Shown: piece after piece, positions 49,682 through 60,849 of the stretch
Layout: each line of letters starts with the position of its first letter
Numbering within the stretch: the stretch's first letter is position 1
From: Dioscorea cayenensis subsp. rotundata
Taxonomy: Eukaryota > Streptophyta > Magnoliopsida > Dioscoreales > Dioscoreaceae
Assembly (NCBI RefSeq): GCF_009730915.1
Contig: NC_052480.1
Coordinates: forward strand, 744,001 to 808,000
DNA length: 64,000 bases
Reading direction: 5' to 3'
Position numbers and translations under genes: made by a program
Notes under the pieces: generated by a model
Told to the model about the DNA's origin: nothing
The model's input: the letters and a program-made list of their open reading frames with translations, nothing else
The model's database searches: none

Positions 49682-50000
49682 GGTTCTGAAACAACAAAGA
49701 CAGAATAATCTTTTGATCTAGAACCCAAAGAACATAGAGACCAATCCATGAAGAAATCAAATCAAAATGAAGAAAATTACAGAAATTAAAAACTAAAAAG
49801 GAAGCTAAAAATTGAAAATTTACCTGATGACACTGATGGCGGCTATACAAGCAATGAATGGGAATTGGGAAGTTCGCTTCTGGCGATCCCCTTTTATAGA
49901 TTTTAAAAGGGTTTTTGGACAACCTTTTGCCTTTTGGTTTGACTTTTGGCACGTGACACTGTCCATTGTGTGGTGTTGTGTGGGCCCGGGAATATGATGT
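49682..50000 (-). promoter_or_regulatory. Pyrophosphatase leader exon, leader intron and core promoter
   Basis: The leader intron has a GTAAATT donor near 49824 and a TTTCAG acceptor at 49691-49686. The leader exon is about 49825-49880. A TATA box (CTATAAAAGGGG on minus) sits near 49888-49900. The same block is duplicated at about 51450-51760, including CTATAAAAGCG. Confidence 0.6.
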
Positions 50001-50154
50001 TGAACTGTGATGTGAATGACGGATTAGAGTCATTAAATTGTGGGAATAATTGTACTTGATTCGCTCTTTGATAGAAAAAAAAAACAAAACAAACAAAACA
50101 AAAACATTTTCGTTCTATTAAAGTGAAGAGTTTGTTGTTTTTTTTTAATTATAA

Positions 50155-50830
50155 ATATTTTTAAAAACAATCTGTTTTTTTTTCCTTCCGCCGCATCATG
50201 TTTGATCCACTTGTTTCGCCAGATTTTTATTTTTATTACTGTATTTTTAATGATAATTAATAGAGAGAATTGGGTTATAAACCCCTCAAAAATTCTATAA
50301 TTGCATATTTACCCTCCGAAAAAACATAATTATATATATACCCCTGAAAAATATAGGAATTGAAGATATGCCTTTATTGTCTTGGTAAAAAATTCACATA
50401 ATCGAAATTTATTTTATTTAAAGTTATTTTAAATAATTTATTAAAATGTCTTTAAAAAAATAATGAGAAAATAAAGACTGGGTGCAATTTGGAAAAACTA
50501 GAAATGACTCTCTCTCTCTCTCTCTTTCGTGAACTTATATAATGATGAAAGTAAACTTTATTTTTCAAAAAAAAATAATAATAATAACTTATACACATTC
50601 TATTTTATTAGAAGAATGGATGAAGATCCATCCAAGTGTAAACTTTATACTGCAAGGGGGAACTTTCGGCGGCTTCAACCAGCCGTGGTATCTCAACTTT
50701 TTCTTAAATAAAAGAAAGCCTAAATAAACACAATAATTCAATAAATAAAACATTTATTGGGATTTTAACTCCCTGACCAAACAAAAGACCTCAAATATAA
50801 CATGTCATGTATGACACCATTCAAATACAG
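50155..50830. repeat. Diverged copy of 29510-30070
   Basis: Matches in order with the segment downstream of the MINDY pseudogene: GTTTGATCCACTTG, a GGGTGCAATTTGG/GAGTGCAATGTT block, a CTCTCT tract, and CTGACCAAACAAAAGACCTC. No ORF is preserved. A (TC)n tract lies at 50505-50524. Confidence 0.55.
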
Positions 50831-51079
50831 ACCTCAAATATTGTGCCATGAACTTGAAATTTGAAAGTACATCCCTTATGTCTATATCTGTTTTTTGATG
50901 TTTCAATGGTCAAACAGCACACACATCATTGAACATATCTCAGAACAACTCCATGATATAAAGAAATTTTCAATGTAGGAATTATGTTAGTGCATGCGCT
51001 TAACATGAATAATTTTGATCCATAAAAAAAAAAAAATTTGAACTCCTAATTTTTTTTTAAAAAAAAAGAATGTAAGACA

Positions 51080-51760
51080 CAGGTTAACCTAAAACAATTC
51101 ATAACATTTCACCCTCAAATGATTGAATTTGAAAATGTTTCTGGGATGAATAACAAAGGATTGTTTACACAATTCAATTAAACGAAAGCAATCAAACTAT
51201 TATAACATGTTTATCCGAGCGAAAACTCACAATATTCCAAACAGAAGGAGCTCCAAGCCCTGGCCACATTGTCATGCAGTCAATTAATTAACTAGTTTAA
51301 CTCGGTTTATATACAAATCAATGAGATTAAACACAAATAGAATACCGATTTCAAGATCATGCTGGGGATGAGCAGCTACTGATCTACTTGATAAGAATGA
51401 GAGAATCCACTCATTCAGCCTTGGAACAGGATGGTTCTCAGAAGTAGCATGGTTCTGAAACAACAAAGAGAGAAAAATCTGTTGATCTAGATTTCAAATC
51501 CAAGAATTATGGAATTAAATAACTAAAACAGAACATAAAAATTGAATTTTTACCTGACAAGGGTCGTGGCCAGATTCAATGAATGGGAAGTGAGTTCCTT
51601 TCAACGCTTTTATAGAGTTTTGAGGGTTTTGAACCTTTTGGTTAGACTTTTTTGGCGGTTGACACTGTCCATGTTATGGTGTGTGGGCTTGGAAATCTGA
51701 TGTTGAACTGTGATGTGAATGGTGGATTTGGGTCATTAAATCATCGGAATGATTTTTTTC
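51080..51760 (-). pseudogene. Truncated, frameshifted duplicate of the pyrophosphatase gene
   Basis: On minus it repeats, in order, the PPA promoter with TATA box (near 51612), the leader, leader intron and exon 1 (about 51456-51346, VPRLNEWILSFLSSRSVAAH), then exon 2 (51264-51236, GLGAPSVWNI). It continues with part of the introns up to the acceptor of exon 4, where it ends. Exon 3 is deleted. The first ATG is out of frame with the rest of exon 1 because codons 2-8 have been shortened with a shift. Splice donors for both exons survive. It cannot make pyrophosphatase, since no active-site exon is present. Confidence 0.88.
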
Positions 51761-53251
51761 TTTGCACCACATAGTCAATAAACCTCAACCATGCCTTGGA
51801 ATAGAGTTGACCTTGACAAGAGTTTGTTCAATGGTTCCATGTCCAATCAATATGGCAGCATTTTATCTGCAAAAAGTTGAACCTGATAAGTTCTAATTGT
51901 ATAATGCCTAAAATATACATTACAGGAACGGAGAAAATATATGGTTAAGTTGGGCCTCTAGAAAAAGTCTAAGCAGGCTAGGCATTCTGTCATATGCTTC
52001 ACATTTTCATGACTCCTACCAGTTTATCCTCTCAAGGATTTCACATTTTTCACAACAAATGCAACACAACAATTAAGATAAAGAGCCTATGCTAGTAAAA
52101 GCAAAGAAAAAACAAGTCTCTAGACATAGTGATTCTACACATGCCTCAGTGTGTTCAACAAACACATCAGCCCAACCAATTTAGAATTGAAAAAGGAAAA
52201 CCATATTTTCTTATTTCTTGATTATTTTTGGAAAAAGATGGCTTTGACAAGAAAGGAGCCGTTCTTGACCTTTTACAGCGGACATTCCTCTCCTACACTA
52301 GTGGTGCATTTCAGACTGTAGAATAAATAGACGGTTCTGATGATAGAATAAAATTCCTGTCAATTGGAAAATAATGTATACCTGTCCATAATAAAGAAAA
52401 CTCCTTTGCATTAAAAATAGTACCAAACATAAGACAAGTATTGAAAATTGAAAGATGACAATATAGATAACCATGCCTATTTAAAGGTTAACTCGGCCAT
52501 AAACTGTGAACATATTATATATAGAAATATATCAGCATAGGTGCAAGTTCAACAGCCTTATAAATATAATACATGCACTACTCAATTTCATTATTAATGA
52601 AACAGCTAGTAATGATACAACAAGTGAGGAGGGTAGGAAGGTACTGCAAGGATCACCTGCACTATTAATTCTTGATCAAAATGAGCTGACTTGACATAAA
52701 AAAGAAACTCTCAAAGAACTCAAAGATGATGCTTTCTTTCATGGATGCCTCAATCTCAGAAAAACTTTAAAGAGATTTCACAGGATAGATGATCAATCTT
52801 CCTTTTTTGAAAACAAGAGACCATTAGCAAAGACTTACCCACGCACATTGCTAGGCTTGTATAATCATTATACAATTTTTGCCCTAACATTATTATTTTC
52901 AGATTTGATGCCATCAAAATGCATCCTCCATGGCATCAAATGGACAATTCTAGGCTGAATGGAAGAATAAATCCTAAACTCAATGTTCTTACGTAAGAAC
53001 TACAAGTCAGGTTCCCCTTCAATGCCAGCATTCATGAAAGATCCATGTTCTCCCAAATACTAAGTGTCAAACTACTAAGATTCAAGCTTGTTCACCTATT
53101 ACTCTAACGAAAAAAAAAATACATCAATTAATGCAAAAGATATATCAACTTTCACAAACATCAATCAAAATAGCAAAGTAAAACCATTAAAAATGAAACC
53201 AAAGATAATTTCAAACTGCATTCTAATCCATACCTCTGGTTATGAATCTTC
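51761..53251. other. Intergenic, includes copy of 30215-30420
   Basis: 52040-52270 matches 30215-30420 (see there). The ORFs at 52506-52694 and 53088-53282 show no recognisable features. Part of 52700-53250 will be the 3' flank of the PORR gene. Confidence 0.45.
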
Positions 53252-54501
53252 TCATGGATTTTCATCAAAGAGAACCTTATAGAACCTCTTCCTCTCCTCC
53301 CTCTTCTCCACACTATCCACTTCCTCCTCTTTCTCTTCCACCTTCTTCTCTTTCACTAAAATCTCCCCTTTTTTCCTCTTCTTCTCCAAATTCACCAAAC
53401 ACCGTCTTCTATTATACTCATGCAACCCCTCCTGCATCAATTCCCCAAATTTATCCTTCACCACTACCAACGGATCCTTCTCCACAAGCTCCGATCCCTT
53501 ATACCCTTCTCTAAGTACCAAAGTATATATCTTGTATCGATTTGACACATAGAACAAGCATGGATGCCGAAGCAGCATCCCTCTCAAATCCTCCGGCAAT
53601 CCAAATTCCCTTTTGAAATGCTCCAACTTCACAATAGACAGCTTCTTCCACAATGTCAAAGAAAGCAACTCATGAACCACTCCAACCAACCCTCTTCTCC
53701 TCCGACTCCATCTCCAACCGATGATCACCGGCGTACGGCGACACATACGGCGTCCGATCATTGAACTCCCGAAACTTCTCTCTAGTCTTGATCCAACTCA
53801 GAGGCAACGCGCACTCGAACCTCGTCTCCGTCCCACGCTCCATCGCCACAGCCTCCACGGCGGAGACGGCGAGCTCCGGCTGCCACCGGAGAAGCTGGAT
53901 CTCCATCGAGTTCCGCCGCCCAATCGGGTTTCGGATCCGAAAAGTATTCGGATGTTTCGGGAGGATCCGAAGAAGGTAATCATCCGGAAACCCGAAGCTC
54001 CGCTTCAACTCGTTGAGTTTAACGACGTTGAGACGGTGATCACGTGAGAGCATAAGAAGCTTAGCGAGACGGCGAACCATAACGGGTTCTTGGGCTTCCA
54101 TAACGGATCCTTCTTCTTCGATTAAAGCAAACATCCGTTTAGAGAATCCGAAAAGGAGCTCGGTGGAGGGCGACTCTGTAAATACAGTGAAACAGCAAGG
54201 GTACTTGTTGAGCCAGTTGATGGGCGCGGCCTTGAAGATCGAGGGTCTTGAATCGCTTCTGGAGAGATCGGACGGTGGAGACACGGCCGGGGGAGCGGAG
54301 GAGGATTTGCTTGATCTGGTTGTTGACGATCCAGCGGCGGTTGCGGGAGAGGGCAGACTCGAGGAATGGGTCTTTGGTCATTGACCACGTGGTGAAGCGG
54401 TGGTGGTGGTGGTGGGTGGCGGTGGCGAGGACGTTGCCGGCGAGTCTCGCCGCCATGGATGGTGCTTCTTCTTTGTCTTCTTCGCAATCAAATAGGTTCA
54501 T
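53252..54501 (-). pseudogene. PORR-domain (WTF-type) organelle RNA-binding gene with two +1 frameshifts
   Basis: Three overlapping minus frames together encode one protein of about 416 residues. 54501 to about 54228 gives MNLFDCEED...MAARLAGNV...LQKRFKTLDLQGR. About 54227 to 53690 gives INWLNKYPCCFTVFTES and SRDHRLNVVKLNELKRSFGF. About 53690 to 53252 gives VVHELLSLTLWKKLSIVKLE, RGMLLRHPCLFYVSNRYKIY and a Lys/Glu-rich tail. PORR (DUF860) proteins bind group II introns and aid splicing in chloroplasts or mitochondria; the Arg/Ala/His-rich start (MAARLAG, possibly the true start at 54456) fits an organelle transit peptide. Each frame change needs removal of one base, in GCGCCC (near 54225) and AAGAGGG (near 53695). 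Both are homopolymers, so sequencing error is as likely as true mutation. The rest is well preserved and intronless, as usual for the family. Confidence 0.82.
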
Positions 54502-55149
54502 CTGGTGAAATGGTCTGTGGTTTAATCTTGGCCGTTGGTTATTTTTATTAATATTTTGTGGATATAGAATTATTGTAGGTTTATTTATTTGTTTATTTTT
54601 AAGTATATTTGCTAAATTTCATTTCTTTGGGATCAAAAAAAAAAAGTTATTTATTTCAAATAAACTTGGTGGACATCTTCATAAAAAATAAAATAAATAT
54701 GGAATGCGTGTATGTGTAAAATAAACTTGGTGGACATCTTCATAAAAAAGTGGGATGTACAGTAAAAACAAAATTAAAACTAATGAACTCATTAATCTAA
54801 GATTAGCTCTCACTATAGCTAAATGTTAGTATTACTGTAGCTCTCTGTGGACGTCTATGCACGTTCACAGAGAACCTTTTCTCATATATATATATATATA
54901 TATATAAGCCTTTGTTAATTGTAGTTTTTTTATATTCTCTTTTGTATACAATGATTAATTTATCCTTATTAAAGGTTTAATTTAAAAAGCTTTTTAAAGA
55001 TGGATAAATGAGAATAAGAGTATACACAAGAAACAGAAGAAGCACAATAAGTTCATTATGAGAGGGAAAACAAATAGGAATAATGACACAAACAATGACA
55101 AAAGAAAAACATACAAACTGACCCTCATGGGAGGAGATGAGGTAGAGTA
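54502..55149. other. PORR gene promoter side, AT-rich intergenic DNA
   Basis: Contains a near-direct repeat (AATAAACTTGGTGGACATCT, then TCATAAAAAA, at about 54659 and 54721) and a (TA)n tract near 54886-54904. No ORF is supportable. Confidence 0.45.
54659..54752. repeat. Short direct repeat near the PORR gene
   Basis: AAATAAACTTGGTGGACATC followed by TTCATAAAAAA occurs at about 54658 and again at about 54719, separated by a unique 30 bases. No function inferred. Confidence 0.7.
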
Positions 55150-56230
55150 TTCTCTGTGAGGCTTCAAAAACAACATCACTCTAATAGTTGGGGCTTCAAG
55201 TGGATGCTTACTCTTCAGGATTACTTGTATCTCCCTTTTGAGATCTTAAAAACTCCGAGCCCTTTTGAGATCTTAAAAACTCCGACCCAAGTTTTACTAT
55301 GTTAACCATATCTACCAGGTCGATCTTTTTTTTATCAGAATATGGTTATCATTGTTGACATGGAGTATGAAAGCTTGATCATTTCTTACAATCCACATGT
55401 TTCAGATTAAAGCTCTAGCTAAGATGCCCCACAAGTCTTTTGCAATCCTCGGAGACTATTTCTTCCAGATTCCCAAAGATCCTCCATAGCAATATGTGAA
55501 CAAGGTAAATGAAATGAGTAGCTAGAAAAACCCAAATTAGTGAGGTAAATTAGTACCTAAGGAACGAGTGGTCCATAGTTTTAATTGCAATGTGACAAAG
55601 AGAGCAAGTGGTAGTTGGAAGTTTGTTACATCTCTTGACCGCTAGATTTGCAAGTGTAGAATCTTATTATCACAAGCCAGTTTACAGAAACAAGTTGACT
55701 TCCCAGGGGTAGGCACATTCCAAATGCAAGGAGTCACCCTACACCTTTGCCCACCATTAATAAGGAATTTATTGAAAGATTCAATTGAAAAAAACCTAGA
55801 AGCTCAGGCTCCACAATTTGTAATCGTTGCCAGTTACTGAACAATCAAAGATGTTTGGCACCCTCTCGAGTAGGAAAGATGCGATAGTAGGATGATTTGT
55901 CATCATAAAAGGGAAAACATCCTTGGTGGTGTCCATTTGGAAATGTGAGGCCCTAAAGGTATCACGCCAAAGAGACAATAGAGCAAGCTCATTCACCCAT
56001 CGTTCCCACCAAAATAAGGTGGTTTCGCCATTTTAACTATTGAGGTTATGCAGAAATCTAAATGGGGAAAAGACAACAAAGAATTTCTTTCTAGAAGTAT
56101 TATATCTAAAAGGGATGGTTGTTGTAAAGGTTCCAAGTGTGCCCATTTCAAAAGTAGTTGAATTATGTTACTTTGGAGTACAAAATTATGCCTCACACAT
56201 CCTCCTTGAAGTGACACATCTTATACAAAA
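55150..56230 (-). pseudogene. L1-type LINE 3' ORF2 remnant (zinc-knuckle/RT C-terminus)
   Basis: Minus-strand pieces resemble the end of plant L1 ORF2: a Trp/Leu-rich block at 56217-55796 (LALLSLWRDTF, FPFMM), then about 55740-55560 with VPTPGKSTCFCKLACDNKI and the Cys-rich knuckle region SRDVTNFQLPLALF, and about 55490-55420 with MEDLWESGRNSLRGLQK, LARAL-like. Frames are broken by stops. The order matches the zf-RVT region that follows LINE reverse transcriptase. A small tandem repeat (TTTTGAGATCTTAAAAACTC twice) lies at about 55237-55285. Confidence 0.6.
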
Positions 56231-56329
56231 GTTTTTCTCATAATTTTCACTCTCAGTTGCTTATTAAGAACTCACACTTGAAAATAAGTTAATTAATCAC
56301 CATGTCTTCACTATAACAACAACGGCTCC

Positions 56330-58440
56330 ATTGTATCCATGGAGAAGTCCAATTGAAGTTGCATACAACTTTAGTTTCTTAAGGGGAATAGGCTTAATCA
56401 ACATGTCTATTAGATACTAACTAACAAGAATCTTCTCAAGTATCAACACTTCATCCTTCAAGGTCGTTTTGATATGATGGTATCTTATTTGAATGTGCTT
56501 TGTTTTAGCATGATAAGCAGGAATTTCTTCATTAGGACTGTGTATATATAGTACTTTAAATTTTGTTATAGTATAAAATCCTTTTTCCTTGTTTCCAACC
56601 AAGTTCTTCTAGGAAAGACTGTAGCCACACCATCTCTTTATTAGCTTTAGTATTTGCTACATACTTTGCCTATGTTGTTAAAAAGTTACTATTGTTTGCA
56701 GTTTAGAGACCTGGCTAATGAATGTTCCTCTTAAAGTATAAATATACCAGGTAGCTAGTACTATTTTTGCACTCTGTCTCCTAGAATATTTGCATCCATA
56801 AAACCCTGTAATTCAAAAACCGACCTTTTGAAGTGCAAAGTATACTCTATTTGCACCTCTCAGATATCTAAATAATCATTTCACAACTTCATAATGTTAC
56901 TTCCTTAGATTGTTCATAGATCTGCTCACAGCTCTTACTACATGTGCAATGTTATGTTTGCAATAAACCATGACATGTATAGGCTTCTTTTCTGCTCAGT
57001 AATGGGTGAGAATTCCTTAGGTATGTTAAATTGTTGTGGCCATGACATATATAGGCTTCTTTTCTGCTCAGTAATGGGTGAGACTTCCTTAAGTATTTTA
57101 AATTGTTGTGACCATGACATGTATAGGCTTCTTTTTCGCTCAATAATGGGTGAGAATTCCTTAGGTATTTTAAATTGTTGTGATAGAGGAGTACTTACCA
57201 TCTTTGCATTCTCTATGTGAAATTTGTTCAAGACCTTCTTTATATATTTGTCATGTGATAGTGTTAAGATACCATTCTTTCTTTCAATTTCTTACCAAGG
57301 ATTTGTTTAGCAACATCTAGGTTTTTCATAGCAAACTCCTTTGGTAGCTCAGTCTTTATCTTGTTAATCTCTTGTTTTTTTTAACTATTATCAATATATC
57401 ATCAACATAAAACAGTAATATATTTAGAGTCACCCATAAATTTAATGTAGCTATAGTGATTTGCTTGACATCTGTCAAATCCACTATTGCTCATGAAATT
57501 ATCAAACTTCTTATACCACTACTTTGGGAGCCTGTTTAAGACCATACAGCTTTTTCCTAAAGTTTACAAACCATTGTCTCATTTCCTTGTATTTCAAATC
57601 TTTGTGGTTGTACCATGTGAATATCTTTCTAGTTTTCCCTGTATTTTAAATCCTTGTAATTATATTATGTAAATATCTTTCTCCAAGTCACCATAAAGAA
57701 TTGTTGTTTTCATATCTAATTGTTCTAGGAACAAGTTTTAATGTGCCAATATTGAAAGTACAGTTCCAATGGTAATCATTTTAACAACAACAAAAAATAT
57801 TTCAGCATAGTCAATACATTCTTTTTGCTAAAACCCCTTAACTACAAAACCTTGGTTTATATGTTTTGCTACCAGTTGGTCCTTGTTTAAACTTGTACAC
57901 CCATTTATTTTGTAGGGCTTTCTTACCTCTTGGTAATTAAGCAAGTTGCCATGTGTTATTTGCTATCAGCAAGTTCATCTCATCATTCATGGCTAAATCC
58001 CACTTAACATATTCTTTTACTTGGATTGCTTCTTTATAACATTTATATTCACCTATATCAATCAATAAAATACAATAAAGGGAAGGGGAGTACATCTGTG
58101 GTGGTCTAATAGTTCTGCTAGATTCTCTAATAAGCTATAAGAGGAGTTCTTTGTATATCTTCTTGGAGAGCTATATTTTCTTGACCTTTAGCTTTTTATA
58201 TTACCTGTCTCAACTTCATGAAGGTCTCTTTAACGGAATCTTTCAAGTGAACTTACCATTTATTTCTGAACTCTTTGAATTTGTAGTTGTTTAGTCTTTA
58301 TACAAAACTTTTTTATTAAAGATCACATCTTTACTTCGATAATTTTTTTTTTTGGCTCGGTTATCTCGAAAAACTGTAACCAATCTCATAATTTTTATAT
58401 CAAAGAAATACTCATTTCCTTTTATTGGGTTCATGGATTC
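56330..58440 (-). pseudogene. Ty1/copia pol remnant
   Basis: Minus-strand debris follows copia order. Near 58330-58210 is an integrase C-terminal SKDVIFNKKVLYKD block; at 57960-57500 an RT start (WVYKFKQ...) leading to KKLYGLKQAPK; near 57400-57380 a YVDD-type catalytic block, with DDILI legible; near 57360 ELPKEFAMKNLD; at 57231-56950 NKFHIENAKMVSTPLSQQFK; and at 56600-56410 the RNase H end KHIQIRYHHIKTTLKDEVL. Numerous stops and shifts are present. No LTR pair was identified. Confidence 0.75.
56975..57190 (-). repeat. Triplicated 72-bp unit inside the copia remnant
   Basis: CATGACATGTATAGGCTTCT followed by TTTCTGCTCAGTAATGGGTG and GAGAATTCCTTAGGTAT occurs three times in a row at about 72-bp spacing. 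The reading frame is kept across all three, so one open frame reads SQQFKIPKEFSPI-like segments in triplicate. The copies differ at only a few bases, so this expansion is younger than the decay of the element around it. Confidence 0.8.
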
Positions 58441-58584
58441 ATCTCTTTAGGCATTTTTTATTCTTATCTCTAGAGATGCTACATTGCATAATGATTGGGT
58501 GTTGCCGTGTTGGTGAGAGAGATGAATGGCTTTAGAGCATCCATCTCTTGACCGTTGATTTTATGGACAACATCTTCGTGGGTA

Positions 58585-59640
58585 AGAAATGACTTTTACC
58601 TTAATATTAATGCATCTCCATCATTTCCAAGATTAGCTCTTTTTGAATGTCTGCAAGAAATATTTTTTAAAAATATTAAGATGTTTGGCTAAAAATTTAG
58701 ATAAAATTTTAAAAAAAAAATGAATCTCAACATCAATCATCATAGTAATTTTTTCATGATTTTTTATAATTTTAGTTTGTAAAAAATTAAAAATCTTAAA
58801 TTTAAATTTAATATCAATTCGTTGAATGCTTCCTTTTGTAATCCACTCCATTACATATATTTTTAAATTCAATGTTTTAATTTTTGATTTGAGTATCACA
58901 AATGAATAATTTAATTTACTAAGAAATATTTTTTAAAAATATTAAGATGTTCGGCTAAAAATTTAGATAAAATTTAAAAAAATGAATCTCAACGTCAATC
59001 ATCATAGTAATTTTTTCATGATTTTTTTAATTTTAGTTTGTAAAAAATTAAAAATCTTAAATTTAAACTTAATATCAACTCTTTGAATGCTTCCTTTTGT
59101 AATCCACTCCATTACATATATTTTTAAATTTAATGTTTTAATTTTTTTGATTTTAGTATCACAAATGAATTATTTTTCAAAGGTATGTGAAATGACTTTT
59201 ACCTTGGGATTAATGCATCTCCATCATTTCTAAGATTAGCTCTTTTTGAATGCTTCCTTTTGTAAAATTTTAATCACTATAAAAAAACTTAATATTTATA
59301 ATATATTTTGATATATATATATATATCATTTACTATTTTGGTTCATTATTTTACTTTATTTTATTTAAAATAATTTAATTTAGTAAGAAATATTTTTTAA
59401 AAATATTAAGATGTTTGGCTAAAAATTTAGATAAAATTTAAAAAAATGAATCTCAACATCAATCATCATAGCAATTTTTTCACGATTTTTTTTTAATTTT
59501 AATTTGTAAAAAATTAAAAATCTTAAATTTAAACCTAATATCAACTCTTTGAATGCTTCCTTTTGTGATCCACTCCATTACATATATTTTTAAATTCAAT
59601 GTTTTAATTTTTTATTTTATTATCACAAATGAATTATTTT
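58585..59640. repeat. Three copies of a repeat of about 260 bp
   Basis: Copies start AAGAAATATTTTTTAAAAAT at about 58657, 58920 and 59385 and run through ATGAATCTCAAC, TTTTTTCATGATTTTT, GAATGCTTCCTTTTGT and CCACTCCATTACATATATTT to ATCACAAATGAAT. A second module (ACTTTTACCTT...TTAATGCATCTCCATCATTT) precedes the first copy near 58590 and recurs near 59190. Non-coding; possibly a satellite-like or nested element array. Confidence 0.75.
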
Positions 59641-59990
59641 TCAAAATAATATAATAATATATTATTAACATTTTAAAAAATTACATTTATTTTCAAGATT
59701 ACCCTTAATTAAAATATGTTTTAAAAAATAAAAAGGTAAATATAATTTATTAAAAGTTGTAAAATATATTAAATATGAAAGGTAACTTTAAAAAAATTAT
59801 TTAATAGTTTATAAATTTCTAAGTGATTATAATTATGAATGAAAAACGGTTCATTAAAAATGAATTAAATCATAATTATAAATTATTATAAATTCATAAT
59901 TGAAAATTATAAATAATTAAATTAATAAATAAATTTTAGTTGTTAAATACTTAAATAGGTTTTCAAATAACTTGAAACTCCTTTTGATAA
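59641..59990. other. AT-rich intergenic DNA
   Basis: Over 80 percent A/T, with no ORF and nothing recognised. Confidence 0.5.
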
Positions 59991-60150
59991 CCAAAATTTC
60001 AAAAACATTGTCCACATCGCCCATCTCGATTTCGCAGTCTGCATTTGCCGTTCTCTTCTCTCTGTCTGATTTTCTTCACTCGCGATTCGGAGATCTGATA
60101 AAAGTTTCACCGCAGATTGAATTTTAGCGTTTCCCGCTAAGGTTCAGGTT
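59991..60150 (+). promoter_or_regulatory. Possible non-coding first exon of an unseen gene
   Basis: A sharply GC-richer patch with pyrimidine tracts (GTTCTCTTCTCTCTGTCTGA) like a plant 5' leader, ending TTCAG|GTTAGG, a plausible donor. The sequence after it is T-rich like a plant intron. No coding exon was found downstream before the window ends, so the gene would continue beyond, be non-coding, or be a relic. Confidence 0.3.
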
Positions 60151-60723
60151 AGGTTTTTACTGCTGGTTTTGGGAAATTGAACTATAAGTGGTTTCATTGA
60201 ATAATTCCTTCATTTGATTACTGTTTTCATGGTAGTACTCATTGAGTTCTTTGTTGTTAGTCTTTCTATTTGAGACTTGTTGAGATGTTAACCTAGTGAG
60301 TAATGGAGGTATGTGGTTTGTTCTGACATAAAGATGTGGGTTTTTGTTTTTCTTGCCATGGTTAATAAGTCATCCACTATTTTCCACCAACAAATTGTTG
60401 TCAATTTTAGTAGTTAGCTTATGTTATGTTGCAATGGTACATATTTCTGTTTAGACGTCGTCATCTTTTGATGTAGCTTATGTTAATGTGGCACAATCAT
60501 CTGAATGAATGTTTGTATTGCTAATAATTTTTTGTTGATGCTACTTTGATATTACTTGAAATTTATTATACTGCCTACATTTCTGTTGGTGTCACTTTGT
60601 ACATTTCTATCTCTTGTCCTTAATCAATTTACAATATTTTTTTTTTTTAGATAGTTCATTGATCTAGCTTAATCCATTAAAATCTAAAATGTGATTGAAT
60701 TGAGAAGTACAATAATATAATTA

Positions 60724-60849
60724 GAACACCTGACTTGGGTGCCAGTTTCACATGGGAAAGGGGGACCATGAGATTTAGCATTTGGTGAACACCTGACTTG
60801 GGTGCCAGTTTCACATGGGAAAGGGGGACCATGAGATTTAGCATTTGGT
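60724..60849. repeat. Perfect 63-bp tandem duplication
   Basis: Two identical 63-bp units beginning GAACACCTGACTTGGGTGCC and ending TTTAGCATTTGGT, directly adjacent. They are GC-richer than their surroundings. Complete identity suggests a recent duplication or an assembly artefact. Confidence 0.9.

Noticed and set aside
52506-53282. Small plus-strand ORFs
   Set aside because: No domain, low GC, no splice context or homology recognised.
54122-54508. Other-frame ORFs rich in Pro, Arg and Trp around the PORR 5' end
   Set aside because: Overlap the PORR frame and reflect its GC-rich codons; no family features.
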